From contig NZ_VXDC01000001.1 in NCBI RefSeq assembly GCF_008711285.1, positions 620,001 to 684,000 on the forward strand: 64,000 bases of DNA, read 5' to 3'. Positions 16,414 to 24,445 of the stretch are shown one piece after another (position 1 is the stretch's first letter; each line of letters begins with the position of its first letter). The notes below the pieces were generated by a model that ran no database searches, was not told the origin of the DNA, and saw only the letters and a program-made list of their open reading frames with translations. The DNA comes from Roseibium aquae (GTDB taxonomy: Bacteria; Pseudomonadota; Alphaproteobacteria; Rhizobiales; Stappiaceae). Position numbers and translations under genes: made by a program.

Positions 16414-17040
16414 ATGGGGTTTCGAGGGCTTTTGGGACAACTTCTTTCGAAAGACCGCCAGGCCGACGGTCCTGTGCCGGGGAAAGCGGGACCTGGAAGG
16501 GGCGCGTCCGCGACACATGGGTTTTCTCGCGATCCGGACGGACGGTTGCGCCCCTTTGTGGATGCGGGCGTGCCTCGTCCGAAAAGCCTTGGCGCCGCCG
16601 GGGTTGACGACAATGGATGGGGTCACGGGCCGCTTGGCGACAATGGAGCCGCAGCAGCGCCCCCCAAAGCTCCCGCTGGCCAGGCTCCGGATACTTCCGC
16701 GCTCAACCAAAAGATCGTTCAGGCGGTGTCATTTGCGAATTCACAGAATGCCGAAAGCCGCAGTGACATGGTCGTTACCCCGCCCGAACTCATGACCGGT
16801 CAGGCCGCCGGCTTGGCGGTTCAGGGCGCGGAAAACTACATGACCGCCGTGATGCAAATCGCCATTGCCGGTCAGGCGGTCGCCGCCAAGAAAATCGCCG
16901 AGACAGACGGTGCCGAAGGAACCAAGATCATGAACGACATGAACACCATGGTGACGAACGCTGTGCAGATCTTCAGCACGGTCAGCAAGGATGCAGGCCA
17001 GGCGGCAAAGGAAGACTTCCAGGACTTTGAAGCCGATTAA
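16414..17040 (+). CDS. Long RebB-like protein with variable N-terminus
   Basis: This 208-residue protein has a low-complexity Gly/Pro/Asp-rich N-terminal half (1-95) and a helical C-terminal half. In the latter, LNQKIVQAVSFANSQNAESR, a GLAVQGAENYMTAVMQ segment and the following helix match the spacing of the RebB domain, although sequence identity is low. It may be a minor subunit or cap. I chose the ATG at 16414 because GGAG lies about 6 bases before it; an in-frame GTG lies 12 bases upstream. It lies 34 bases after rebB copy 1 and is probably in the same operon. Confidence 0.7.
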   Translation: MGFRGLLGQLLSKDRQADGPVPGKAGPGRGASATHGFSRDPDGRLRPFVDAGVPRPKSLGAAGVDDNGWGHGPLGDNGAAAAPPKAPAGQAPDTSALNQKIVQAVSFANSQNAESRSDMVVTPPELMTGQAAGLAVQGAENYMTAVMQIAIAGQAVAAKKIAETDGAEGTKIMNDMNTMVTNAVQIFSTVSKDAGQAAKEDFQDFEAD

Positions 17041-17068
17041 ACCCGCAGACCGGAAGGGGAACACCAAG

Positions 17069-17362
17069 ATGACATCGAACACCGCCGGAGGCGGAGACCG
17101 GGACGGGAAGGGGGATGGGAACCCAGACGGGGGTGCGGATGGCGACGGTGACGGGCCGATAAGTGGTGCCGTTCCGTCTGTCCCGCGCAAAAAGGCGGCC
17201 GATCCCAGGCCCGCGGGTGATGATCCCGGCCCGCAGGGATATCCGCCACCCGAACCCGCAGAGGTTCTCAGGAAAACCTTGAAACAGGTGGAGGCGGCGC
17301 TGTCGCCCGAAGAAAAGGCCCTTCTTGAGAAAATCATCCGTCAGATCGCGCCGGATGAGTGA
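17069..17362 (+). CDS. Acidic Gly/Asp/Pro-rich small protein in reb cluster
   Basis: I do not recognise this 97-residue protein. Residues 1-65 are low-complexity (GGGDRDGKGDGNPDGG and proline-rich stretches). The last 35 form a predicted helix (VLRKTLKQVEAALSPEEKAL). The frame is open upstream from 16991, but the ATG at 17069 follows AAGGGG and avoids overlap with the previous gene. It lies 28 bases after that gene and 39 before the next, so it is likely part of the operon. A linker or assembly role in R-body formation is only a guess. Confidence 0.6.
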   Translation: MTSNTAGGGDRDGKGDGNPDGGADGDGDGPISGAVPSVPRKKAADPRPAGDDPGPQGYPPPEPAEVLRKTLKQVEAALSPEEKALLEKIIRQIAPDE

Positions 17363-17401
17363 CCGGAATTGAGTGGCTGCCGACAATGAAGGAGCCAACG
17401 C

Positions 17402-17977
17402 ATGCAAAGTGAACTTGAGGACCTGGAGCGGGGTCTCGACACCCTTCTCCTTCGCGGCCTTGCGCGGTGGATCGATGCTCTTGAGCAGACCGTTGAAAAC
17501 CAGACGCCGAAGGTGGACGCTTACCGGGATCATGCCCGCTATGTGTCGCTGCTGACCGGGGCGCGGCTGAACCTGATGGGGGCCGCACACGTGTTTCAGG
17601 AGCGGGGAGGGGGGGAACCGCACACAGAGCTTGAAACCGCCGGGGCGGGGGCTGCCGCCGTTTGCGTGCCGGTTCCCCCCGCCCAAATTCTGGCCTTTAT
17701 CACGGATCTGGCCGAAGAATGTGGCTCCCGGCGGCCTTACAGGACAGGACGGGACCTACCGCGCGAGCGGTGGGGTGCCTGTTGCCGCCGGACCGGCCGG
17801 ACCGACAGTCCCCAAGAGCAGGGCAGTGCGGTGTTTGAGGAGGTCGAGGTGGAGGCCGTTTCGGTGGCAAGTGTCGCAAGCGAGGTGGTGGTTGCAAAGG
17901 AAAAGCCAAAGGAGAGCGCAGATGGCCGGGGAAGATCCAACCGAAAACCGGGGAAAAGGACGGGCGCGGGGGACTAG
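17402..17977 (+). CDS. Unknown reb-cluster protein, possibly frameshifted
   Basis: I do not recognise this 191-residue protein. Residues 1-70 look natural and helical (ELEDLERGLDTLLLRGLARW). The ATG follows AAGGAG at the ideal distance. Residues of about 108-140 become arginine/cysteine-rich and unnatural, while the +1 frame over the same bases reads as a Gly/Pro linker (ASGGVPVAAGPAGPTVPKS). The original frame looks natural again from EQGSAVFEEVEVEAVSVASV onward. Two compensating frameshifts, real or from sequencing, would explain this. Its 3' end overlaps the next gene by 56 bases. Confidence 0.6.
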   Translation: MQSELEDLERGLDTLLLRGLARWIDALEQTVENQTPKVDAYRDHARYVSLLTGARLNLMGAAHVFQERGGGEPHTELETAGAGAAAVCVPVPPAQILAFITDLAEECGSRRPYRTGRDLPRERWGACCRRTGRTDSPQEQGSAVFEEVEVEAVSVASVASEVVVAKEKPKESADGRGRSNRKPGKRTGAGD

Positions 17978-18506
17978 CGAACCTCAAACGCGCACGCCGG
18001 CCGAGGCTCTCAAGGCTTTGCTGGAGAGTTCAAGGCAAACCGGCGTCCTGCAATCCGAATACCAGGCGGCTTACCGGTCTCTCCCTGCGCTTTTGGGCGT
18101 CGCCGGCGCGATCCTGAAGAAGCAGCAAGAGAGTGAAAAGGCGCTCGATGAGGGCTTGAACGTCGTCGAGAAGGTTCTCAGCGATGCCAGTTCCAAGGCC
18201 AAGGCTCTGTCGGAAGACATGTCCCGGCAGCACGACCTGCTTCAGGATCTTCTGAAAAACCGGCAGTCCCTGACCGAGTTGCTCCATGCGGGAAAAAATT
18301 CGGGGCTGTTCGATGCCAAAACCTCCGATGCACCGCTCTCAGGAGGCTTGGCGGGGATCAATCCGCAGGCCAATCCGGATCCGAAAGTCGCCTATCAGCT
18401 CAATATCCTGATGTCCAACCTCCAGTCGATGGTTGCCCGGGAGGTGGAAAGCCAGCTATCCCAGCTGCGAATGCAAGCGGAAAAGATGGCCCAGCAGAGC
18501 CAATAG
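17922..18506 (+). CDS. Coiled-coil protein of the reb cluster
   Basis: This 194-residue protein is mostly helical. Residues 1-25 are charged and low-complexity. Residues 28-130 are predicted to form long amphipathic helices or coiled coil (LGVAGAILKKQQESEKALDE and following). A short Gly/Pro stretch and a C-terminal helix (about 160-194) complete it. The start at 17922 has AAGGAG 8 bases upstream; the frame is open further left but reads as arginine/tryptophan-rich noise. It is the last gene before a strong terminator. I cannot assign a function; a scaffold for ribbon assembly is plausible. Confidence 0.65.
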   Translation: MAGEDPTENRGKGRARGTSEPQTRTPAEALKALLESSRQTGVLQSEYQAAYRSLPALLGVAGAILKKQQESEKALDEGLNVVEKVLSDASSKAKALSEDMSRQHDLLQDLLKNRQSLTELLHAGKNSGLFDAKTSDAPLSGGLAGINPQANPDPKVAYQLNILMSNLQSMVAREVESQLSQLRMQAEKMAQQSQ

Positions 18507-18618
18507 GGCCAACACGGCCTGAAGGCCAAGACGGATTGCACACCAGTCACCGACCTCGCCCGTCAGGCAAGACTGCGAGACCCGGCTTTGGCGGGCCGCG
18601 CCCGCCATTATCCCGTTC

Positions 18619-18650
18619 AACGCCGGCGCCGCCGGCGTTTTCGCTTTTCT
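18619..18650 (+). terminator. Strong intrinsic terminator inside the reb cluster
   Basis: AACGCCGGCG and CGCCGGCGTT form a near-perfect palindrome at 18619-18639, followed by TTTTCGCTTTTCT. It ends the transcript carrying the first rebB and the accessory genes, and separates it from rebB copy 2. Confidence 0.8.
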
Positions 18651-18759
18651 GCCAGGCAGAGGGTTTTTTCACAAACGCACGTCACAAGGCGGCCCTTTGC
18701 GCGTCATTACCAGTGCACGGACCGGTACGAATGCCGGCCAAGCCTTAAGGAGATGACAT

Positions 18760-19089
18760 ATGCCTGATCCCGTAACAGTGAACCCCATGGTCACCGACGC
18801 CGTCACCCAATCCAACGTCAAGGTTGTGGGTGAATCGCCGGCCATGGCCTTGAGCACCCTTTACCAGTCCATGGCGCATTCGACCGGAATCCTGTTCGAA
18901 AACGCGGTCTCGGCGCAGCAGCAGCAGAACATTCTGGCGCAAGCCGCGGTCAACCAGGGCGTGATGCAGATCTACAGCATGGACACCATGGCCGGGGCCG
19001 GCGCCACGGAGAAGGTCGGACAGACTGGCGTTTCCGACAATCTGACCAGCCTTCTGACTGTCTTGAACGCGTTCGGATCGGGCCGCTAA
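18760..19089 (+). CDS. rebB: RebB-family R-body protein, copy 2
   Basis: This 109-residue RebB protein is the clearest family member here, with NPMVTDAVTQSNVKVVGESP then AMALSTLYQSMAHSTGILFE and NAVSAQQQQNILAQAAVNQG. The last 35 residues are a short extension. A strong ribosome site (AAGGAG) lies about 7 bases before the ATG, much better than that of copy 1. It sits between two hairpin terminators, so it is probably a separate, highly expressed transcript, and therefore the likely major ribbon subunit. Confidence 0.92.
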   Translation: MPDPVTVNPMVTDAVTQSNVKVVGESPAMALSTLYQSMAHSTGILFENAVSAQQQQNILAQAAVNQGVMQIYSMDTMAGAGATEKVGQTGVSDNLTSLLTVLNAFGSGR

Positions 19090-19118
19090 CCCCAACCGGC
19101 GCCAATTGATTGTCTTGT

Positions 19119-19151
19119 GCTTCGTTCCGGGCGCCCGGGACGAAGCTCTTT
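19119..19151 (+). terminator. Terminator-like hairpin after rebB copy 2
   Basis: GCTTCGTTCCGGG pairs with CCCGGGACGAAGC over 13 positions with one G-U pair, followed by TCTTT. The T tract is short, so the hairpin may mainly protect the 3' end of the rebB mRNA. It separates copy 2 from copy 3. Confidence 0.6.
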
Positions 19152-19306
19152 GACGTGCATAAGTCTTTATTTACACCTTAAGGTTATATCCGTTTTGGAT
19201 GCCTCTTGGGAAAATTCGCGTTCGTCGAGAAAACGCAATCGGGCATTCAACAGGGCAGCAGTGTGTTTCAAACCGGGTTTTCCCCGGAACCTGAAGGACT
19301 TGCGCA

Positions 19307-19621
19307 ATGCCAAAACAGGATACAACCTCCGCCAATCCGCAACCCGCCCCGCCAACCGATTTGGGACCCATGCCGCTTTCCAATGCACCGGGTTTGGCCT
19401 TGGCCGCTGTCTATGGATCGCTCGCCCAATCCACGGGGCTGCTTTATCAAAACGCCGTTGCGGCCCAACAGCAGCAGACCCTGGCCGGAAACGTGCTGGC
19501 CTTTGGCGCCGTGCTGCAAAGCCTGGCGCGAACGGCGCCCGAGGCGAAGACAGCCGCGTCAAGTGCGACCGATGTGGAAGCCGTGTTGAACCTTCTCAAA
19601 AGTCTTCAAGCGAACCAGTGA
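19307..19621 (+). CDS. rebB: RebB-family R-body protein, copy 3 (divergent)
   Basis: This 104-residue protein keeps the second half of the RebB domain (APGLALAAVYGSLAQSTGLL followed by YQNAVAAQQQQTLAGNVL). The conserved ITDAVTQ-NVKV start is replaced by a Pro-rich leader, and the C-terminus is Ala/Glu-rich. It has GAAGGA about 9 bases before the ATG and 217 bases of leader behind the preceding hairpin. The loss of the N-terminal motif suggests a specialised subunit rather than a spare copy. Confidence 0.8.
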   Translation: MPKQDTTSANPQPAPPTDLGPMPLSNAPGLALAAVYGSLAQSTGLLYQNAVAAQQQQTLAGNVLAFGAVLQSLARTAPEAKTAASSATDVEAVLNLLKSLQANQ

Positions 19622-19757
19622 GGCATGGCTGTCCCCAGGCCGAGGCCATGGGTGAGCGGCGGCCATGGGTGACCTCCGTTGAGATGCGGACTTCTCAAGA
19701 TGGGGCGGCACGCTGTATAGAGGGCCGCTCTCAATCATCTCAGGTTCGCCCGCAAGA

Positions 19758-20543
19758 ATGACACAGTATCTCGTCGCCGCTCTCTACAAGTTCAGTTTGC
19801 TCGAAGACTTCGAGGCCATGCGCGATCCCCTCAAGGCCTATTGCGAGGCGAGAAACGTGCGCGGCAGTGTGCTGCTGGCGAAGGAAGGCATCAACGGAAC
19901 GATTTGCGGTCCGGAAGCGGGGGTTCGCGAGGTTCTGGCGCATCTTCGCGCCGACCCGCGTTTGGCGGCCCTCGAGCACAAGGAATCCTGGACCGACCGC
20001 CACGTTTACAAACGCATGAAGGTCCGGTTAAAGCAGGAAATCGTCCGGCTGGCCGTGGACGGCATCGATCCCAACGAAACCGTTGGGACCTATGTGGATC
20101 CGAAGGACTGGAATGCGCTGATCTCCGATCCGGATGTCGTGGTGATCGATACACGCAACGATTACGAATACGCCTTCGGGACCTTCGAGGGGGCGGTCAA
20201 TCCCAGGACACAGTCGTTCCGGGACTTTCCCGATTGGGTGAAAAGCGAGGATGGGCCGACAGGCAGGCAGAAGGTCGCCATGTTCTGCACCGGCGGTATC
20301 CGGTGTGAAAAAGCCACGGCGTGGATGCTGAAGAACGGTTTTGACGAGGTCTACCATCTTCAGGGCGGGATCTTGAACTACCTTGAAAAGGTACCGGAAC
20401 AAGACAGCCTCTGGAAAGGCGAATGCTTTGTGTTCGACGATCGGGTGTCCGTCGATCACGATCTCAAACCCCGCTGGGGGGCCTGGATTCCCGAAGAGGC
20501 CCGGCATGTGATTAACGAAGATACCGAATACGACACCGAATAA
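19758..20543 (+). CDS. trhO: tRNA U34 hydroxylase TrhO (rhodanese family)
   Basis: TrhO (YceA) makes 5-hydroxyuridine at the wobble position of certain tRNAs. The 261-residue product has the N-terminal acylphosphatase-like domain with AKEGINGTI, then a rhodanese domain (about 120-225) with active-site cysteine in [12 protein letters not shown]. It lacks most of the C-terminal extension of the longer E. coli protein. It is a single gene with its own terminator, unrelated to the R-body genes just upstream. Confidence 0.92.
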   Translation: MTQYLVAALYKFSLLEDFEAMRDPLKAYCEARNVRGSVLLAKEGINGTICGPEAGVREVLAHLRADPRLAALEHKESWTDRHVYKRMKVRLKQEIVRLAVDGIDPNETVGTYVDPKDWNALISDPDVVVIDTRNDYEYAFGTFEGAVNPRTQSFRDFPDWVKSEDGPTGRQKVAMFCTGGIRCEKATAWMLKNGFDEVYHLQGGILNYLEKVPEQDSLWKGECFVFDDRVSVDHDLKPRWGAWIPEEARHVINEDTEYDTE

Positions 20544-20562
20544 CCCTGCGTAAGGGGTTTTC
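20542..20562 (+). terminator. Intrinsic terminator of trhO
   Basis: AACCC, a 7-9 base loop and GGGGTT form a short stem followed by TTTT. The 5' arm overlaps the trhO stop codon. Confidence 0.6.
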
Positions 20563-20647
20563 CGCTTTAAGATTTCGTAAAGATTTCCTACCCTTTCCCC
20601 GCGTGCCCCGGGCTTTTCAGCGCGTGGCGGGACAGGGGGGAAGTAAA

Positions 20648-21226
20648 ATGCGTCAATCCGTGTTCGCGGCGGGGCTTGCGGTCGCCGTTATGACAGTTCC
20701 AACATTCGTTTTCGCCGGAGGCAACGTTCGCTCCTGCTACGAGCAGGTGGTGGTGCCGGCCGCTTACCAAACCGTTCAGAAGACGGTTCTGGTCAAGCCT
20801 GCCACACAGCGCGTGGTGCATACGGAACCGGTTTACGGATACCGTACCAGACAGGTGGTTGTTCAGCCGGAGCGCATTACCTACCGAACGGTCGCTCCAG
20901 TCTATCAGACGCGCCACGACCGGGTCTTGGTGCGCCCGGCAAGCGTTGGATGGGAGTACCAGATGCGCAAGGGCCGGAAGGTGTTGTGCAAGGTCGAGCA
21001 CCCGGCGGTCTATCAAACCGTGGCCCGAACGGTTCTGGTCAAACCGGGCGGCAAGGTGGCGGTGCGGCAGGCCGCGATTTATGGCACCGTGCAGGAAAAG
21101 GTCGTGATCCATCCGGCGGGCCGTCACGTCGTGACGGAGCCCGCCATTTACAAAACCGTCCATCAAAAGGTGAAGGTCAGCGAAGCGCGCACCGCTTGGC
21201 GGCCCGTTTCCGCACGGTGCCGCTAG
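20648..21226 (+). CDS. Secreted repeat protein of unknown function
   Basis: This 192-residue protein starts with a Sec signal peptide (MRQSVFAAGLAVAVMTVPTF, cleavage after VFA at about residue 23). The rest is a chain of about six imperfect 22-25 residue units built on PAxYxTVxxxVLVxPA (for example YQTVQKTVLVKPA and YKTVHQKVKV). Single cysteines lie near the start, middle and end. The composition is Val/Arg/Tyr-rich. GGGGGGAAG precedes the ATG. It is probably periplasmic or surface-exposed; I do not recognise the family. Confidence 0.75.
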   Translation: MRQSVFAAGLAVAVMTVPTFVFAGGNVRSCYEQVVVPAAYQTVQKTVLVKPATQRVVHTEPVYGYRTRQVVVQPERITYRTVAPVYQTRHDRVLVRPASVGWEYQMRKGRKVLCKVEHPAVYQTVARTVLVKPGGKVAVRQAAIYGTVQEKVVIHPAGRHVVTEPAIYKTVHQKVKVSEARTAWRPVSARCR

Positions 21227-21259
21227 GAAAAAGCGCCGAGCTTGTGGGGGATGTTGGGG

Positions 21260-22144
21260 TCAGGTTGGACGGAAGCGGTATCCCGGAAGGCCTTTGACAC
21301 CGTGCCCTTCGACGAGAAACAGCCCGCCGGACAGCTCGTCCGGCTCGATGACTGTCGGGTCGGATGGCGGCTTGAGGCTGGTTACCACGAGTTGGTCGAG
21401 TTCCGGCCCGCAGAAGCAGGGCATGGTCGGCCGGGGGACGGGCATGCGGATCGCGGCCTTGATCTCGCCGTCGGGCGAAAAACAATTCAACACACCTGAG
21501 GAAACACCCGCGCTCCAGTATTGGCCGGATGCGTCAACGGCAGCGCCATCGGGGCGCCCGGTTTCATTGGTTTGCTGGGCGAAAAGCATCTTGGCGCCCA
21601 GTGCCCCGTGCTGGGGATCGAAGGTATAGGCTTCGATCCAGCCCGGACTTGAATCGGCATGGTACATGGTGGTGCCGTCCGGAGACCAGGCAAGACCATT
21701 CGACACTTGCAGCCCCTCGCGGATGTGTTCAACCGCTCCCGATCCATCAACTCGATACAAGGACGCGACGGGCTCCCGCGGGGAACGGGTGTCCATCGTG
21801 CCAACCCAGAACGCGCCGTCCGGCCCGACTTTTCCGTCGTTCAGCCGGGTGTAGGGCAGGTCGGCCTCGACCTCGGCCAAGATTTCCTGCGCGCCGGTTT
21901 GCGGATCGAAGAGAATGATCTTGTCCCAGACCGCGACCACCAGCCTGACGTCTTCCGTCAGGCCGAACGACCCAACCTCATTGGCGAAGTGCCAGGTCGA
22001 GACAGCGCGGGTTGTCCAATCCATGGCCTGGATCGAATGTCCCTGGATATCGGCCCAGTAGAGGTGGCCGGTCCGCTCGTCCCATGTTGGACATTCGGCA
22101 AGCTGATAAGTTGTATCGAGCAAACGCGTGATGGTGATGGACAC
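21260..22144 (-). CDS. SMP-30/gluconolactonase-family hydrolase
   Basis: This 294-residue six-bladed beta-propeller belongs to the SMP-30/LRE family, whose members hydrolyse sugar lactones with a divalent metal. It shows the metal-site glutamate region AECPTWDERTGHLYWADI, NDGKVGPDGAFWVGTMD, and SNGLAWSPDGTTMYHADS. The start is a GTG at 22142-22144 behind AAGGGAAAG. It could in principle hydrolyse 6-phosphogluconolactone or gluconolactone and so supply the step missing from the zwf-edd operon, but the family is broad. Confidence 0.85.
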   Translation of the reverse strand: MSITITRLLDTTYQLAECPTWDERTGHLYWADIQGHSIQAMDWTTRAVSTWHFANEVGSFGLTEDVRLVVAVWDKIILFDPQTGAQEILAEVEADLPYTRLNDGKVGPDGAFWVGTMDTRSPREPVASLYRVDGSGAVEHIREGLQVSNGLAWSPDGTTMYHADSSPGWIEAYTFDPQHGALGAKMLFAQQTNETGRPDGAAVDASGQYWSAGVSSGVLNCFSPDGEIKAAIRMPVPRPTMPCFCGPELDQLVVTSLKPPSDPTVIEPDELSGGLFLVEGHGVKGLPGYRFRPT

Positions 22145-22241
22145 CGGTTCTTTCCCTTTAGGTCATCAAATATGTCGGGGCGGACTATACCCCTGGCACT
22201 GGGCAAGGTCGACTGGGCATTCGGGAGAACCGGGAACCGGC

Positions 22242-22709
22242 CTAACCGGTGTTGAGCGGCAAGGCGGTCCGGCGGACGATCGGACGGATGGCGAAGGATG
22301 ATTTCATCCGCACCACGCCCGGCAAACGCGCCAGTTCCTCGCGGTGGATCCGATCGAAATCGACCGGATCTGCGGCCGTTACCTTGAGCAGGTAATCGGC
22401 GTCGCCCGCCATCAGATGGCATTCCATGATCTCGGTGGATCGAGCGACCGCGCGTTCGAATGCCTCCAGGATTTCCTTCGACTGCCCGGCGAGGGAGATC
22501 TCGACGAAAACATCCATCCGCCGGCCCAGCTTCGTCTGATCCAGCAGCGCGACATAACCGGAGATGTAACCGCTCTCCTCGAGCGTCCGCAGGCGCCGCA
22601 AGCATGCCGAGGGCGACAAGCCGATGCGTTCGGCAAGATCGGCATTGGCGATGCGTCCGTCCCTTTGCAGAACCTCCAGTATCCGGCGGTCGATCACGTC
22701 AAGCTTCAA
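22242..22709 (-). CDS. Lrp/AsnC-family regulator (AldR-like)
   Basis: This 155-residue regulator has an N-terminal helix-turn-helix (LKLDVIDRRILEVLQRDGRI then LAERIGLSPSACLRRLRTLE) and a C-terminal RAM/ACT-like ligand domain. The frame extends upstream, but the extra residues are hydrophobic and foreign to the family. The TTG at 22707-22709 has AAGGA about 7 bases upstream, so I use it. It is divergent from alanine dehydrogenase, the usual position of an alanine-responsive activator of ald. Confidence 0.88.
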   Translation of the reverse strand: MKLDVIDRRILEVLQRDGRIANADLAERIGLSPSACLRRLRTLEESGYISGYVALLDQTKLGRRMDVFVEISLAGQSKEILEAFERAVARSTEIMECHLMAGDADYLLKVTAADPVDFDRIHREELARLPGVVRMKSSFAIRPIVRRTALPLNTG

Positions 22710-22752
22710 CGGCGGGTCCTTTCGTATGAAATTCGAAAATATATATAATAGC

Positions 22753-22767
22753 CGCAATTTTATTGCG
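22753..22767. promoter_or_regulatory. Palindrome between the Lrp regulator and ald
   Basis: CGCAAT-TTT-ATTGCG is a perfect inverted repeat in the AT-rich 164-base divergent region. It has the size of an Lrp/AsnC half-turn site and could be bound by the divergent regulator. Confidence 0.55.
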
Positions 22768-22873
22768 AACTTTGAAAAAGTCACACGCGAAACGCAACCA
22801 AATTCGGTTCATCGCGGCGTAGACTACAGCTTTCGGACGGTCAGTCGCCGTTTCTAGCCAGGGAGGTTGCGCC

Positions 22874-24010
22874 ATGCGCGTCGGAGTGCCTAAGGAAATC
22901 AAGAATCACGAATATCGCGTTGGCCTGACACCGGACAGCGTGCGCGAGATGGTGGCGCACGGACACGAGGTGTTCGTTGAGGCAATGGCCGGGGCCGGGA
23001 TCGGCGCGACGGACGCCGACTATCGGGATGCCGGCGCGGCCGTGCTTACGAGCGCCAGGGAAGTGTTCGATGCCGCCACCATGATCGTGAAGGTGAAAGA
23101 GCCGCAGGCGGGCGAGCGGGCGATGCTGCGGCCCGACCATATCCTGTTTACCTACCTCCACCTTGCCCCGGATGCCGAGCAGACCGCCGATCTGGTCCGT
23201 TCCGGTGCGACCTGCATTGCCTATGAAACCGTTCTGGCAGCCGATGGCAGCCTGCCGCTGCTGGCGCCCATGTCACAGGTCGCCGGACGTCTCGCGGTCA
23301 CCTCCGGCGCAAAATGCCTGGAAAGGGAGCAGGGCGGGTCCGGCACGCTCATTGGCGGGGTTCCGGGTGTCGCGCCGGCCAAGGTCGTTGTGATTGGCGG
23401 CGGTGTCGTGGGGTCCAACAGCATCGCGATGGCACTCGGCCTGGGCGCCGATGTCACGGTTCTGGACCGCAATGTCACTGTTCTGACGGAGCTGTCCCAC
23501 ACGTTCGGCCCGGCCCTCAAGACGGTTTATTCCACCCGCAGCGCGCTGGAAAAGCATGTTCTCGAGGCGGATTTGGTCATCGGTGCCGTTCTTGTCGCCG
23601 GTGCGGCTGCGCCCAAGCTCGTGACCGCGGATCTTGTCCGCCGGATGAAAGCCGGTTCGGTTCTTGTGGATGTGGCCATCGACCAGGGCGGTTGTTTTGA
23701 AACCTCCAGGCCGACAACCCACTCCGATCCTACCTATATCGTGGACGACGTGGTGCATTACTGTGTCGCCAATATGCCCGGCGCGGTTCCCAGAACCTCA
23801 ACATTCGCCTTGAACAACGTCACGCTGCCCTTCGCCCTGGCTCTGGCCAACAAGGGGCCGAAAGCGGCGCTTATCGACGACCCGCTGTTCCTGCCCGGCC
23901 TCAATGTGATCGGCGGTCATGTCACCTGCAAGGCTGTTTCCGAGGCTTTGGGATATGACTATGTCGATCCGGCGGAAGCCCTACAGACGACCGGGATCAA
24001 GGCCGCCTGA
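22874..24010 (+). CDS. ald: Alanine dehydrogenase
   Basis: The enzyme interconverts L-alanine and pyruvate plus ammonium with NAD. The 378-residue product begins MRVGVPKEIKNHEYRVGLTP, with the catalytic lysine in IVKVKEP and histidine in FTYLHLAPD, and has the NAD fold KVVVIGGGVVGSNSIAMALG. GGGAGG precedes the ATG. It is a single gene with a strong terminator, divergent from an Lrp-type regulator, and probably used for alanine catabolism. Confidence 0.96.
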   Translation: MRVGVPKEIKNHEYRVGLTPDSVREMVAHGHEVFVEAMAGAGIGATDADYRDAGAAVLTSAREVFDAATMIVKVKEPQAGERAMLRPDHILFTYLHLAPDAEQTADLVRSGATCIAYETVLAADGSLPLLAPMSQVAGRLAVTSGAKCLEREQGGSGTLIGGVPGVAPAKVVVIGGGVVGSNSIAMALGLGADVTVLDRNVTVLTELSHTFGPALKTVYSTRSALEKHVLEADLVIGAVLVAGAAAPKLVTADLVRRMKAGSVLVDVAIDQGGCFETSRPTTHSDPTYIVDDVVHYCVANMPGAVPRTSTFALNNVTLPFALALANKGPKAALIDDPLFLPGLNVIGGHVTCKAVSEALGYDYVDPAEALQTTGIKAA

Positions 24011-24031
24011 TTGCCGGCAGCGGCCCAAACG

Positions 24032-24061
24032 AAAAGGCCGGCATTCAAGCCGGCCTTTTTT
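24032..24061. terminator. Bidirectional terminator between ald and lipoproteins
   Basis: AAAAGGCCGGC, loop ATTCAA and GCCGGCCTTTTTT form a 9-bp GC-rich stem with an A run before and a T run after. It can therefore end both the ald transcript (+) and the lipoprotein transcript (-). Confidence 0.9.
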
Positions 24062-24093
24062 GATGCCCGTTTTGGCCTGTCCTTTGCCCGGTC

Positions 24094-24369
24094 TCAGGGA
24101 CAGCGAACCTTGTAAGGGGTTCCGTCCTGATCGCGGGCAATACAGTTCCGTGGCGTCGTCACCGCGCCAATCAGACCGCCGCCCACCGCGCCAATGGCGG
24201 CTCCGGCCAAGGCGGAGCCCGCCGTCGACCCGGCGACAGCTCCGATGGTGGCCCCGGTTGCCGCGCCCAGCCCGCCGCCAATCAGCATTCGGTCCCGCTG
24301 ACTGTCGGTGTTGGCGGCACATCCGGCGGCCAGAAGACCGGCCGCTGCAACTGCTAAAAGAGCCTTCAT
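24094..24369 (-). CDS. Glycine-zipper lipoprotein, copy 3
   Basis: This 91-residue protein has a lipoprotein signal with lipobox LAAGC (MKALLAVAAAGLLAAGCAAN), then an SQRDRMLIGGGLG segment and a long glycine-zipper region of GxxxG repeats, ending in TPRNCIARDQDGTPYKVRCP. The zipper probably inserts in or packs against the outer membrane. I chose the ATG at 24369 behind AGGAGA. It is the most diverged of three tandem paralogs on this strand. Confidence 0.85.
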   Translation of the reverse strand: MKALLAVAAAGLLAAGCAANTDSQRDRMLIGGGLGAATGATIGAVAGSTAGSALAGAAIGAVGGGLIGAVTTPRNCIARDQDGTPYKVRCP

Positions 24370-24445
24370 CGCTCTTCTCCTGGTCAAACTGTCGAATCAC
24401 CAGAGAGTTTATCGCGCTTTGCCGCCGGTGTCGGTCCTGTCGATT

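Noticed and set aside
19150..19189. Promoter for rebB copy 3 (TTGACG with TTATAT)
   Set aside because: The elements are 28 bases apart, too far for a sigma-70 promoter.
15455..19621. The reb cluster as a mobile island
   Set aside because: No integrase, transposase, flanking tRNA or direct repeats are visible at its edges. Transfer cannot be excluded, but this sequence does not show it.
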